DNA of 64,000 nucleotides from CAZQFV01 sp964613665 (GCA_964613665.1 CAZTIG010000004.1:1-64000), one strand, 5' to 3'. Numbered from the stretch's first letter, positions 51,884 through 61,145 are shown. Notes: generated by a model from the sequence alone, not told the origin. Numbers and translations are program-made.

Positions 51884-53133
51884 GATTGCTCTTCCTGACC
51901 AACTTTTACCCCCCCTACGAGATCGGCGGCGAGGAGCAGTCCTGCTACGACGTCGCCCAGGCCCTCAAGTCGCGCGGGCACACCGTCACGGTGTTGACCA
52001 GCACCCACGGCCGGCCCCGGCGATACACGCCGGAAGACGGCGTATACCGCGACCTGTACCTGGAGATGGAACTGGGCTCGCCGCTCCACCCCTGGCGTTT
52101 CTTTGTGCAGCGCCACGCCCGCGAACGGGCCACGCTGGATCACCTGCGGCAGGTCGTCGGAGAGACCGAGCCCGACGTTGTCTTTATCTGGGGCATGTGG
52201 AACCTGCCGCGCTCGGTGCCGGCCCTGGCCGAGCAGCTTCTGCCAGGACGGGTGCTCTACCGCTTCGGCGACTACTGGCCGACGCTGCCTAGCCAGCACA
52301 CGATGTACTGGCAGGCCCGCGGACGCGCATGGGCGCGCCCCCTGAAGCACCTGCTCGCCGCCCTTGCCCTGGCCCAACTGCGCCGGGAGGAACGGCCGGC
52401 CCTGCGCCTGGAGCATGCCTACTGCATCAGCGCCGCCATGCGCCAGGAGTTGGTGGACCGCGGCACGCCCGTGGGACACGCCCATATCATCCACAACGGC
52501 CTGGATACCGAACGCTTCCACCCCGGCCCACGGCAGGACCGGCCACCGGCGGACGGCCAGCCCCTGGCCCTGCTCTACGCCGGCCGCCTGGTGGCCGACA
52601 AGGGTGTCGATACCGCCATCGCCGCGATGGGCCATCTCGTCCAACGGCAGGTGGCCACGGGAGTCCATCTCACACTGGCCGGCGGCGGCGATCCCGCCTA
52701 CGTGGCGCACTTGCAGCGCCAGGTGCAGGAGGCGGGGATCGAAGCGCGCGTCTCTTTCCTGGGCCGCCAGCCCAAGGAGCGCATGCCGGACCTCTTGCGC
52801 GACCACGACATCCTGCTCTTTCCCTCGATCTGGCCCGAACCCTTTGGCCGCAGCATCATCGAAGCGATGGCCACCGGTCTAGCCGTGATCTGTACGCCGG
52901 TCGGCGGGGTGCCCGAAATCGTCACCGACGGGCAAGAAGGCCTGTACTTCGCCCCCCTGGATGCAGCCGGCCTGGCGGCCCTGGTTGCCCGGTTGGCCGA
53001 CGACCCTGCGCAGGCACGGCGTCTCGGCCAGACTGGACGGGGGACGGTCCAGGAACGGTTCGGGATTGCGCACATGGTCGACCAAGTGGAGGCGCTCCTG
53101 CATCAGGTCGCGGGGAGCAGGGCAGACCCGTGA
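51880..53133 (+). CDS. GT4-type glycosyltransferase
   Basis: 417 residues from GTG 51880, whose GTGA overlaps the preceding stop. LLFLTNFYPPYEIGGEE start, VFIWGMWNL near 103, HIIHNGLDTERF near 203, and SIWPEPFGRSIIEAMATG near 316. Paralogue of the gene at 48,485. GTGA overlap again with the next gene. Confidence 0.87.
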   Translation: MRLLFLTNFYPPYEIGGEEQSCYDVAQALKSRGHTVTVLTSTHGRPRRYTPEDGVYRDLYLEMELGSPLHPWRFFVQRHARERATLDHLRQVVGETEPDVVFIWGMWNLPRSVPALAEQLLPGRVLYRFGDYWPTLPSQHTMYWQARGRAWARPLKHLLAALALAQLRREERPALRLEHAYCISAAMRQELVDRGTPVGHAHIIHNGLDTERFHPGPRQDRPPADGQPLALLYAGRLVADKGVDTAIAAMGHLVQRQVATGVHLTLAGGGDPAYVAHLQRQVQEAGIEARVSFLGRQPKERMPDLLRDHDILLFPSIWPEPFGRSIIEAMATGLAVICTPVGGVPEIVTDGQEGLYFAPLDAAGLAALVARLADDPAQARRLGQTGRGTVQERFGIAHMVDQVEALLHQVAGSRADP

Positions 53134-54263
53134 GAGTGCTCATCACCGGCGGGGCGGGATTCATCGGCTCGCACCTGGCGCGGGCCTTGGTCACTGCAGG
53201 CCACCAGGTCATCCTGTACGATAACCTGCACCCGCAGGTTCACCCCGGCAGCGCCAGGCCACTCCACCTGCCGGCCCAGGCCGAGTTGATCGTGGGGGAT
53301 GTGCGTGACCGTCGAAGCCTGCACCGGGCCCTGGCCGGCGTGGAGGCGGTTTACCACCTGGCTGCACTGACCGGGGTGGGGCAGTCCATGTACCAGATCG
53401 CCGAGTACACCGCCGTCAACATCGGGGGAACGGCCGTCCTGCTGGACATCCTGGCCAACGAGCACCACACGGTGAAACGACTCATCCTGGCCTCCTCCCG
53501 CGCGATCTACGGGGAAGGTGCCTACGACTGCGCGCGTTGTGGCCCCATCCTGGTCGTGGGCCGCAGCGATGCCGCCCTGCAGGCCGGCCGATGGGATCCC
53601 GTCTGCCCGCACTGCGCGGCACCCGTCCATTCCCGCCCAACACCCGAGAGTCATCCCCCCTCTCCCCGGTCCGTCTACGCCGCCAACAAGCTGGCGCAGG
53701 AGGAGCTGGTCCAGGCGGTGGCCCCGGCCTACGGAGTAGAGGCAGTCATCCTCCGGTTCTTCAACGTCTATGGGCCGGGGCAGTCCCTCGCCAACCCCTA
53801 TACTGGCCTCCTCTCCGCTTTCTTCACCCGCCTGCAGGCAGGGCGGCCCATCGAGCTCTACGAGGACGGCCTGGAGAGCCGCGACTTTGTCCACGTCGAC
53901 GATGCCGTCCGCGCCTGCCTCCTGGCCCTCGAGGAACCGGCCGCGGCTGGCGAGACCTTTAACATCGGCAGCGGCCAGGCCGCTACCGTGCTGGAGATCG
54001 CCCTGACCCTGTCCCGGTTGGCCGGGCATCCCGACCTGTACAACGTTTCGGGGCGCTTTCGTGTGGGGGACATCCGCCACGGCTGCGCCGACATCACCAA
54101 GGCGCGGCGACTGCTCGGCTATTCCCCCCAGGTCTCTCTCTCTGCCGGCCTGCTCACCTTTCTGGATTGGGCTACGGCGCAGCAGCCGCACGACCAGGGT
54201 GACCAGGCCGAATCAGAACTGGCCGGCCATGGCCTGTTCCGACAAGGGACCCAGCAGAGGTAG
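53130..54263 (+). CDS. NAD-dependent sugar-nucleotide epimerase with zinc-ribbon-like insert (second copy)
   Basis: 377 residues from GTG 53130. LITGGAGFIGSHL, LAALTGVGQSMYQI near 85, YAANKLAQEEL near 184 (YxxxK) and RFFNVYGPGQS. The insert has CARCG near 134 and CPHC near 159, same place as in the protein at 38,534. Similar overall, so the two are paralogues. C-terminal ~15 residues are low-complexity (QPHDQGDQAESE). Probably makes a nucleotide sugar for the locus. Confidence 0.86.
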   Translation: MRVLITGGAGFIGSHLARALVTAGHQVILYDNLHPQVHPGSARPLHLPAQAELIVGDVRDRRSLHRALAGVEAVYHLAALTGVGQSMYQIAEYTAVNIGGTAVLLDILANEHHTVKRLILASSRAIYGEGAYDCARCGPILVVGRSDAALQAGRWDPVCPHCAAPVHSRPTPESHPPSPRSVYAANKLAQEELVQAVAPAYGVEAVILRFFNVYGPGQSLANPYTGLLSAFFTRLQAGRPIELYEDGLESRDFVHVDDAVRACLLALEEPAAAGETFNIGSGQAATVLEIALTLSRLAGHPDLYNVSGRFRVGDIRHGCADITKARRLLGYSPQVSLSAGLLTFLDWATAQQPHDQGDQAESELAGHGLFRQGTQQR

Positions 54264-54264
54264 A

Positions 54265-55248
54265 TTGGCAACGCCGCGGGTCAGTGTGATCATCCCTACC
54301 TTTAACCGCTTCGCTGCCCTGCTGCAGACGCTGGAGGCGCTGGAGCAGCAATCGCTCCCCGCCACGTGCTTCGAGGCCATCGTCGTGGACGACGGCTCGG
54401 ACGACGCGACACCCACCCGGTTGAGCGAGATGACCTTTCCCTTCCCCCTATCCGTGCTGCAGCAGCCGAACCGGGGAGCGGCCACCGCGCGCAACCTCGG
54501 AGCCGCACACGCCAGCGCTCCCATTCTGCTCTTCCTGGACGCTGACATCATCGCCACCCCAGGACTGCTCGAGGAGCATATTCGCAGCCATTCGATGCAC
54601 GAGCATGCCCTGGTGGCGGGCCGGCGCGTAACCTGGCCGGCAGCGACATCCTCCCACTTCAGCCAATTGACCGACCTGGAGGGCAGTAGCTCAGGGGTCC
54701 GCCGCCAGACGTTCCAGGAGGCTTTCTCCGCCAACCTCTCCATCCGCGCAGCAGACTTTCGCGCCCTGGGCGGGTTCGATCCGGACTTCCCTGCCTCCGG
54801 CTGCGAGGACATCGAGCTCGCTTTCCGAGCGACCCAAGCCGGCCTGCAGGTCATCCACAACCCGGCCGCGCTGGGCTACCACAACCATCCACAGGACCTG
54901 CGCCAGGCATCCCGCCAGGCATACGCCTATCAGGTCTCGGCGGCGCTGCTCATGCGCAAGCACCCGGCGCTGCGCGGGCAGATGGTCTACCTGCGGGACA
55001 AGGAGCCCATCGCCTGGGGGCACGATGCGGCCGGCCTGGTCCTGCGCAAAGTAGCCCGCCGACTGCTGGCCGTGCGTCCGGTGCTGCGCGCCATGGAAGT
55101 AGCAGTCGTCGCCCTGGAGCGGGTCTGGCCGGCCCCCGGGCTTTTGCGTTTCTTGTACTGGAAGATCCTGGGCAGTTACCAACTGCGGGGCTTCCGCGCC
55201 GGCCTGCGCCGGTACGGCCCACTGCCAGCTGGGGAGGGCTACCGATGA
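54265..55248 (+). CDS. GT2 glycosyltransferase
   Basis: About 327 residues if TTG 54265 (one base after the previous stop) is used; ATG 54229 is the alternative. VSVIIPTFNRFAAL at the start, VVDDGSDDATP near 40, LFLDADIIATPG near 90, and GGFDPDFPASGCEDIELAFR near 168, the acceptor-site ED motif. Ends with an ATGA overlap into the polymerase gene. Confidence 0.85.
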   Translation: MATPRVSVIIPTFNRFAALLQTLEALEQQSLPATCFEAIVVDDGSDDATPTRLSEMTFPFPLSVLQQPNRGAATARNLGAAHASAPILLFLDADIIATPGLLEEHIRSHSMHEHALVAGRRVTWPAATSSHFSQLTDLEGSSSGVRRQTFQEAFSANLSIRAADFRALGGFDPDFPASGCEDIELAFRATQAGLQVIHNPAALGYHNHPQDLRQASRQAYAYQVSAALLMRKHPALRGQMVYLRDKEPIAWGHDAAGLVLRKVARRLLAVRPVLRAMEVAVVALERVWPAPGLLRFLYWKILGSYQLRGFRAGLRRYGPLPAGEGYR

Positions 55249-56705
55249 GGATCGGCCAGCCCTGGCCCCGCGCCTGGCGGAACGACTTGCGCCAGAACTG
55301 GTTGCGTTGGCTGCGGCCTCTCATCATCGCTGGCGTGCTCCTGGTCAGCGCGCGGATCGGCTACCAGCCGCCGCTCTCTCCCTTTTACATCGTCGCCGGC
55401 CTGTCCGGGCTGCTGCTTGCCCTGTTCGCCCTCAACTCGATGCCGCTGTCGCTCACGCTGCTGGTGGCCACATCAGCAGTGCTCAACTTTTCTCTCTCTA
55501 CCGGGACGCAGAGCCCGCTGCATTTCAGCCTGCTCCTGGTCGCCCTTTTCACCGGCGTCTGGGTCGTACGTAAGCTCTTCAACAAAGACCTCAGCCTCAC
55601 CCCCACCCCAGCCAACCGTGCCCTTCTTCTGTTCGGCTTGGCACTACTGGTTTCCTGGGCCGCCGGGTACGCTTTCTGGAAGCCGACCGTGCCGCGCCCC
55701 GGCAACGCTTTCACCGTCCAGGCCGGCCAGGTGGGCATCTACATGCTCTCTGCCGCCGCCTTCTTCCTCGCTGCCAACCACTCCCTCCGCGAAAAGGATG
55801 TCAAGCGCTGGAACGCCATCATCGTCGCCATTGGTCTGATCGCCGTCCTCTACGAGCTGTTTCAGATTCTCACCACCGGTTGGTCGCGCCGGCCGGACGG
55901 CTTCAACGGCGCAATGACCATGTGGCCCTTTGTCCTCCTGTGGGCGCAACTGCTCTATAACCCCAACCTCTCCCGCTGGGCGCGTGTTGGGGGCTGGCTG
56001 AGCCTTCCACTGTGGCTCTACTGGTTCGGGGTGCGCTACCTGCAATGGAAGAGCGGCTGGGTTCCAGCCCTTCTGGCCTTAGGAGTGCTGCTGTGGATGC
56101 GCTCGCGACGGCTGTTCGTCATCTTTGCCATCGTGGCCGGCGTCTTTGTCGTTGCCAATTGGAGCACCATCGCTCCCGCGGGGCTCGAGTCGGAAGCACA
56201 AGCCGGCTCCTTCCTGCGGCCACCCATCTGGTATGATGTCCTCCGCCTGACTTCCCATTCTCCCATCTTGGGACTGGGACCGGTCAACTACATGTACTAC
56301 TGGCGTGACCCGACCTTTGTCTCCTACTCCCTGGACCTGACCAACTGGTGGGCCTGGTATGAGACGGGCTATGCCCCGCCGTCGCACAACATGTACATCG
56401 ATGTTCTCGCCCAAACAGGGGTGCTCGGTTTCGCCGTCTTTCTGTGGGCCATCGTCGCGCTCGTGTTTCTGACGAACCGGGCCCGGTGCCGCCTTCCGCA
56501 GGGCTTCCTGGGCGCCTATGCCCATGGCATCTTTGCCGGCTTCCTGGGCCTGCTCATTGCCTCGTTTGCCTTCGCCGACTGGCTGATCCCCTTTGTCTAC
56601 AACATCACCATCAAGGGATTCCAGCACAGCGTCTATTCCTGGCTCTTGCTGGGCTCACTTGTTCCCTTGCTGCGGACATACAGTGATCCCGATGTCGGAC
56701 CCTGA
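55245..56705 (+). CDS. Wzy-like O-antigen polymerase/ligase membrane protein
   Basis: 486 residues with about 12 membrane helices and one long extracytoplasmic loop (near residues 340-390) containing LGLGPVNYMYYW and PSHNMYIDVLAQTGVLGF, as in the O-antigen ligase/polymerase (Wzy_C) family. It would polymerise repeat units on undecaprenyl diphosphate or ligate the glycan. Its 3' end overlaps the next gene by 14 bases. Confidence 0.85.
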   Translation: MRIGQPWPRAWRNDLRQNWLRWLRPLIIAGVLLVSARIGYQPPLSPFYIVAGLSGLLLALFALNSMPLSLTLLVATSAVLNFSLSTGTQSPLHFSLLLVALFTGVWVVRKLFNKDLSLTPTPANRALLLFGLALLVSWAAGYAFWKPTVPRPGNAFTVQAGQVGIYMLSAAAFFLAANHSLREKDVKRWNAIIVAIGLIAVLYELFQILTTGWSRRPDGFNGAMTMWPFVLLWAQLLYNPNLSRWARVGGWLSLPLWLYWFGVRYLQWKSGWVPALLALGVLLWMRSRRLFVIFAIVAGVFVVANWSTIAPAGLESEAQAGSFLRPPIWYDVLRLTSHSPILGLGPVNYMYYWRDPTFVSYSLDLTNWWAWYETGYAPPSHNMYIDVLAQTGVLGFAVFLWAIVALVFLTNRARCRLPQGFLGAYAHGIFAGFLGLLIASFAFADWLIPFVYNITIKGFQHSVYSWLLLGSLVPLLRTYSDPDVGP

Positions 56706-57615
56706 CCTGTCGGTCGTCATCGTCCACTTCAATACACCCGACTACACTGCCCAGTGCCTGGACTCGATCCGTCAGGCCGGGGCGACGCTCGGCTACGAGG
56801 TCATTCTCGTCGACAACGCCTCCTCCGATAACAGCGCGAACGGGCTGGCCGAGCACTACCCCGAGGTACGGCTCATCCGTAGCCTGGAGAACCGCGGTGT
56901 TGCTGGAGGCAACAACCTGGGAATACGGGCTGCCAGTGGTCGCCATATCCTCCTGCTCAACAGCGATGCACTGCTGGCACCCGGCTTCATGGAGCGCTGC
57001 GCCATGTACCTTGATGAGCACCCAGACGTGGCCGGCGTGGGCGGCAATCTGCTCAACCCGGATGGTTCCTTCCAGGCTGGTTACGTTTCCTTTCCTTCCC
57101 TCTGGCAGGAACTGCTCATCGTCAGCAAGGTGGGGCAGCTGTTGCGCCGCGGCTACCCTTCGCACTCACCGGCGACAGAGATCCGCAAGGTGGATTGGAT
57201 GAGCACAGCCTGCATGGCCTTTCGCCGCGCTGCCCTGGAACAGGTCGGGCTTGTTGACGAGGAGTACTTTATGTACTCCGACGAAACTGACCTGCAGTAC
57301 CGGCTGCACCGGGCCGGGTGGAAGATCGTCTATCTGCCCGACCTGAAGACCATCCACTTCGGAGGCAAGAGCCTGACCCCGTGGCGACGCCGCTACCTGG
57401 TCTACCGCGGGCATCTGCTCTTTTTCCAGAAGCACTATGAACCATGGCGTACAGCGGTCCTGCAGGCGCTTTTTTTCACTTCGAGCGCGGCAAAAATGGC
57501 CTTCTGGGGCCTGGCCCGACTGCTGCCCTCCCTCCGGGAACGCGCACAGAACGAACTGCTCTCCCATCGCCGTGTTCTGAAGATGGCCCTGACCGGGGAA
57601 ACCCCCATCGGCTGA
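56692..57615 (+). CDS. GT2 glycosyltransferase, rhamnosyltransferase-like
   Basis: 307 residues. VVIVHFNTPDY start, LVDNASSDNSANGL near 42, LLLNSDALLAPG near 87, and DEEYFMYSDETDLQYRLHRAG near 188. The DN-A-S and ED-like motifs match the bacterial rhamnosyltransferase (WbbL-type) group. Sugar identity uncertain. Confidence 0.86.
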   Translation: MSDPDLSVVIVHFNTPDYTAQCLDSIRQAGATLGYEVILVDNASSDNSANGLAEHYPEVRLIRSLENRGVAGGNNLGIRAASGRHILLLNSDALLAPGFMERCAMYLDEHPDVAGVGGNLLNPDGSFQAGYVSFPSLWQELLIVSKVGQLLRRGYPSHSPATEIRKVDWMSTACMAFRRAALEQVGLVDEEYFMYSDETDLQYRLHRAGWKIVYLPDLKTIHFGGKSLTPWRRRYLVYRGHLLFFQKHYEPWRTAVLQALFFTSSAAKMAFWGLARLLPSLRERAQNELLSHRRVLKMALTGETPIG

Positions 57616-57739
57616 CCCAGGGGCTTATTGCAGGCAGGCTTCGATAACCCTTGCCGCCGGCTGGGGCATTGGGGCATCCTGGCCCTCACCCGCCTGTGCC
57701 TGTCCGAGCAGAGATCTCCACACGCAACCGGTGACCTAC

Positions 57740-57818
57740 CCCTGCCAACCTGTAACCTTCAACCTGCTAACCTGCAACCTGCTCCACGCTCTCAGCTCTC
57801 AGCTCCCTGCTCTCATCC
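57740..57818. repeat. Heptamer arrays (AACCTGC and CTCAGCT types)
   Basis: Two adjacent period-7 arrays just upstream of the ATG at 57820; they occupy most of the gap after the preceding gene. Confidence 0.8.
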
Positions 57819-57819
57819 T

Positions 57820-59211
57820 ATGCACATCCTCTACCTCACCCCCTACGTCCCCACCCCCATCCGCGTCCGGCCCTATTACCTGCTGCACACGCTGGCCCGC
57901 CGCGGGCACGCCGTCACCCTGCTCTGTGTGGCCCAGGGCGATGGGCTGTTGGCCCGCCGGCCCAGCGCGCCGGAAGAAGCCGCCCTGGCCGAGCTGCGCG
58001 CCCTGGGCATCCGCGCCACGGCCGTCGTCCTGCCCCGCTGGCGCTCGCTCTTGAACTGCCTGCTGGTTCTGCCCACCCGCACCCCCCTCCAGGCCGTCTA
58101 CTGCTGGTCGCCCACCCTGGCCCGGCAGCTCGGCGCCGAACTGGGCACGGTTTTTTCACGTTTCACGCATCACGCCGCCCCTCTGCCCACCCCATCCGCT
58201 GTCCTTCCGGCACCGCATCCCCAGCAGTACGACGTCTTGCACATCGAACACCTCCGCGCCGCCCGCTACGGTATCCAACTTTCAACCTCCAACCTCCAAC
58301 TTCCAACTTCCAACTTCCAACCTCCAATCATCTGGGATAGTGTGGACTGCATCTCCCACCTCTTTGCCCAGTCCGCCGAACGCAGCCGCGGCTTCTTCGG
58401 GCGGATCATCACCCGCGTCGAACTGCCCCGCACCCGCCGCTACGAGGCGATGCTCGTGCGCGCATTCGACCGCACCCTCGTCACCTCGGCCGTCGATCAA
58501 GCAGCGTTCGCCACATTGCTCCCCGAGACCCAGCCCGCTAACCTGCAACCAGTAACCTGCCAACCGGCAACCTCCGCCAACCTGCAACCTGCAACCTGCC
58601 AACCGGCAACCGTCTTGCCCAACGGCGTCGACCTGGCCACCTTTGCCCCCGCCGACACCCCACGGGAGGCAGCGGAAGTCGTCTTCAGCGGCAAGATGAG
58701 TTACCACGCCAACGTCACGGCCGCGCTCTACCTGGCGCAAGAGATCATGCCGTTGGTATGGAAAAGACGCCCGGAGGCACACCTGACGATTGTCGGGAGC
58801 GAACCCCCGCCCGCAGTCCAGTCCCTGGCCGGCCCGCGCATCAACGTGACAGGCTACGTGCCCGACCTGCCGCCGTATCTCCGCCGGGCCGCAGTGGCCG
58901 TCGCTCCGATGCCCTACGGCGCCGGCATCCAGAACAAGGTACTGGAAGCCATGGCCTGCACCACGCCGGTCGTGGCCACGCCCCAGGCCATCTCGGCGCT
59001 GGCGGCCCGGCCGGGCGAGCATGTGCTGGTGGGCGAAACGGCCGCCGCGCTGGCCGCGCACATTGTCGAACTGCTGAACGACCCCGAGCGCGCCCGGCAG
59101 ATCGGCCAGGCCGGCCGGGCGTACGTCGAGCGACATCACGATTGGGATGCCATCGCCGGCCGCCTGGAGCAGGTGTACCGGGAAGAAATCGCGCGCCAGG
59201 AGAAACGGTAG
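57820..59211 (+). CDS. GT4-type glycosyltransferase with in-frame repeat inserts
   Basis: 463 residues from ATG 57820; longer than usual because three heptamer arrays (58,154-58,174; 58,274-58,329; 58,537-58,611) are translated, giving S/N/L/Q/P/T-rich segments. The GT fold is intact: HILYLTPYVPTPIRVRPYYL, VLPNGVDLATF near 267, VVFSGKMSYHANV near 287 and APMPYGAGIQNKVLEAMACTTPVVA near 363. Inserts probably loop out on the surface. Confidence 0.85.
   Translation: MHILYLTPYVPTPIRVRPYYLLHTLARRGHAVTLLCVAQGDGLLARRPSAPEEAALAELRALGIRATAVVLPRWRSLLNCLLVLPTRTPLQAVYCWSPTLARQLGAELGTVFSRFTHHAAPLPTPSAVLPAPHPQQYDVLHIEHLRAARYGIQLSTSNLQLPTSNFQPPIIWDSVDCISHLFAQSAERSRGFFGRIITRVELPRTRRYEAMLVRAFDRTLVTSAVDQAAFATLLPETQPANLQPVTCQPATSANLQPATCQPATVLPNGVDLATFAPADTPREAAEVVFSGKMSYHANVTAALYLAQEIMPLVWKRRPEAHLTIVGSEPPPAVQSLAGPRINVTGYVPDLPPYLRRAAVAVAPMPYGAGIQNKVLEAMACTTPVVATPQAISALAARPGEHVLVGETAAALAAHIVELLNDPERARQIGQAGRAYVERHHDWDAIAGRLEQVYREEIARQEKR
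58154..58174. repeat. Heptamer triplet (TTTCACG) in coding sequence
   Basis: Three period-7 units within the GT4 gene, in frame. Confidence 0.75.
58274..58329. repeat. Heptamer array (TCCAACT) in coding sequence
   Basis: Eight units, 56 bases, coding for a S/N/L/Q/P-rich insert. Confidence 0.92.
58537..58611. repeat. Heptamer array (TGCAACC) in coding sequence
   Basis: About ten units, some 8-10 bases, coding for a Q/P/A/T-rich insert just before the donor-binding domain. Confidence 0.9.
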
Positions 59212-59214
59212 AGC

Positions 59215-60414
59215 ATGACCGCTGTGATCTGGGCCTCTCTGATCCTAGGGGCCGCCGTCGCCCTCCACCTCGCCTACCTCTACCTGCTGGCCGGCGCGGC
59301 CATCCGCCGCCGGCCCACCGCGCCCAGCACTGACCCCCAGCACCGCTTCGCCTTTCTCATCCCCGCCCACAATGAAGAGGCCGTCGTCGGCCGCACGGTG
59401 GCCACGCTGCGCCAGATGGACTACCCCGCCGAGCTGTACGACATCTATGTCGTCGCCGACCACTGCGGCGATGCCACGGCGGAAAAGGCGCGGACGGCCG
59501 GGGCTACCTGCTTCGAGCGCCGGGAAGGGGTCCGTGGAAGCAAGGCCGCCGCCCTGGCATGGCTGCTGGAACGCGTCCGCGAAGCCGGGCTGGCCTACGA
59601 CGCCCTGGTGATCCTGGACGCCGACACGCAGGTAGACGGCCAGTTCCTCCGCTATGTCGATGCCGGCCTGGCCCAGGGCCACCGCATCGTCCAGGGCCGC
59701 CACGTCATCGCCAACCCGCAGGATGGCCCCTACCCGGCCCTGGCCTGGGTGATGATGACGCTGGACAACCGCCTGCAGAACCAGGGCCGCTCCAACCTCA
59801 GTGGCTCGGCCCGGCTCATGGGCGACTCGGTCTGCTACCGTGCCGGCATCCTTGAGCACGCCGGCTGGCAGGGCGATTCCCTGACCGAGGACTATGACCT
59901 GCGCCTGCGCCTCTTGCTGGCGGGTGTACGGATTCACTACCTCCCCGAGGCCGTGGGCCGCGGTGAGGCCCCGGTGACCTGGGCCGACGCCCGCCGGCAG
60001 CGGGCCCGCTGGCTGGTCGGCAGCCGCCAGGCCCGGCGGCGCTACGCCTGGCCCCTGCTGCGGGCCTTCCTGCGGCGGCCCTCCTTCGCCCTGCTCGACG
60101 GGTTCCTGCAGAGCACGCTCCTGCCCTATTCCCCGCTCGTCGTCCTCACCGGCCTGCTTTGGGCGGCCAACCTGGCCCTGCTCCCTTGGACCGGGGCTGG
60201 ACTGCTGATCGCGTGGAGCAGCGCCCTGCTTCTGCTAGCCCTGTACCCGTTCCTGGGACTAGCCGTGGAACGTGCCCCAGGCTGGGCCTACCGCGCGCTG
60301 CTCGTGGGCCCATTCTTCATTCTCTGGCGCACAGGGATGGACCTGCTCATCCGGTTGGGACTGAAGAAGGCCACTTGGGTGAGAACGCCGCGACGGGACG
60401 AGGCCGGCCGGTGA
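59215..60414 (+). CDS. Processive-type GT2 glycosyltransferase (hyaluronan/cellulose synthase-like)
   Basis: 399 residues. N-terminal helix, then FLIPAHNEEAVV near 45, VVADHCGD near 80, LDADTQVDG near 138 (DxD), SLTEDYDLRLR near 222 and RQRARWLVGSRQ near 260 (QxxRW), followed by four or more helices. QxxRW marks membrane GT2 enzymes that move a sugar to a lipid or growing chain. Its stop overlaps the RAYT gene start by GTGA. Confidence 0.87.
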   Translation: MTAVIWASLILGAAVALHLAYLYLLAGAAIRRRPTAPSTDPQHRFAFLIPAHNEEAVVGRTVATLRQMDYPAELYDIYVVADHCGDATAEKARTAGATCFERREGVRGSKAAALAWLLERVREAGLAYDALVILDADTQVDGQFLRYVDAGLAQGHRIVQGRHVIANPQDGPYPALAWVMMTLDNRLQNQGRSNLSGSARLMGDSVCYRAGILEHAGWQGDSLTEDYDLRLRLLLAGVRIHYLPEAVGRGEAPVTWADARRQRARWLVGSRQARRRYAWPLLRAFLRRPSFALLDGFLQSTLLPYSPLVVLTGLLWAANLALLPWTGAGLLIAWSSALLLLALYPFLGLAVERAPGWAYRALLVGPFFILWRTGMDLLIRLGLKKATWVRTPRRDEAGR

Positions 60415-61145
60415 GCGGGATCCCCCCGCGTCGCCGCCTGTACCTGCGCCTGCCGGGATACGACTACACCCAGGCCGGCGCCTATTTCGTCACCCTATGC
60501 ACCCGGTACAGGGCACCCCTGTTGGGCCGGATCGTTGGTGGCGAAATGGTCCTGTCCCCATTCGGGCAAATCGCCGACGCGGCCTGGCGATGGCTGGGGG
60601 AACGATACCCGTATGTCGTCATCGATGCCTACGTGATCATGCCCAACCACATGCACGGCGTCCTCTGGATCGTGGACGAACCGGCGGCCGGTAGGGGCCG
60701 TTCGCGAACGGCCCCTACCACGGAACCGCCGGCCCACGAGGGCCGTTCGCGAACGGCCCCTAACACCGACATCCAACCCCCGGCCCACCCGGACCGGTCG
60801 CGAACGGCCCCTACCGAAACCCCACCCCCGGACATGGAACCAACGGCCCCGGCCGGCACACCGGACCCGGCACGTACGGCCCTTACAACCGCCCCTGCCG
60901 GCGATGCCCCGACCAAACGCAAACCCCTGGGCCGCCTGATCGGCGCCTTCAAAACGGTCTCCACGAAACAGATCAACCTCCTGCGGTGCACCCCAGGCGC
61001 GGTCGTCTGGCAGCGCAACTACTACGAACGCATCGCCCGCAGCGAACAAGCACTGCAAAGGATTCGGCTCTACATTCAGAACAACCCGGCTCGCTGGGAA
61101 CACGACACCGAAAACCCCCAGCACGTCCGCCGGCCGCTGGGCTAG
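60411..61145 (+). CDS. REP-associated tyrosine transposase (RAYT/Y1 type) carrying REP palindromes in its own frame
   Basis: 244 residues from GTG 60411 (GTGA overlap). The Y1/HUH catalytic layout is visible: YVIMPNHMHGVLWI near residue 78 (HxH), and YYERIARSEQALQRIRLYIQ near 205 with the nucleophilic tyrosine region. N-terminal LRLPGYDYTQAGAYFVTLCT matches RAYTs. Residues ~93-165 are an insert with repeated RSRTAPT units encoded by REP palindromes. RAYTs mobilise REP elements; this gene may be degenerating or tolerating self-insertion. Confidence 0.83.
   Translation: MSGIPPRRRLYLRLPGYDYTQAGAYFVTLCTRYRAPLLGRIVGGEMVLSPFGQIADAAWRWLGERYPYVVIDAYVIMPNHMHGVLWIVDEPAAGRGRSRTAPTTEPPAHEGRSRTAPNTDIQPPAHPDRSRTAPTETPPPDMEPTAPAGTPDPARTALTTAPAGDAPTKRKPLGRLIGAFKTVSTKQINLLRCTPGAVVWQRNYYERIARSEQALQRIRLYIQNNPARWEHDTENPQHVRRPLG
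60691..60887. repeat. REP palindrome cluster inside the RAYT gene
   Basis: Copy 1 (60,691-60,718) is a perfect 28-base palindrome centred on TTCGCGAA; copies at about 60,738-60,763, 60,791-60,814 and 60,863-60,887 are increasingly degenerate. All lie in frame. Confidence 0.9.
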
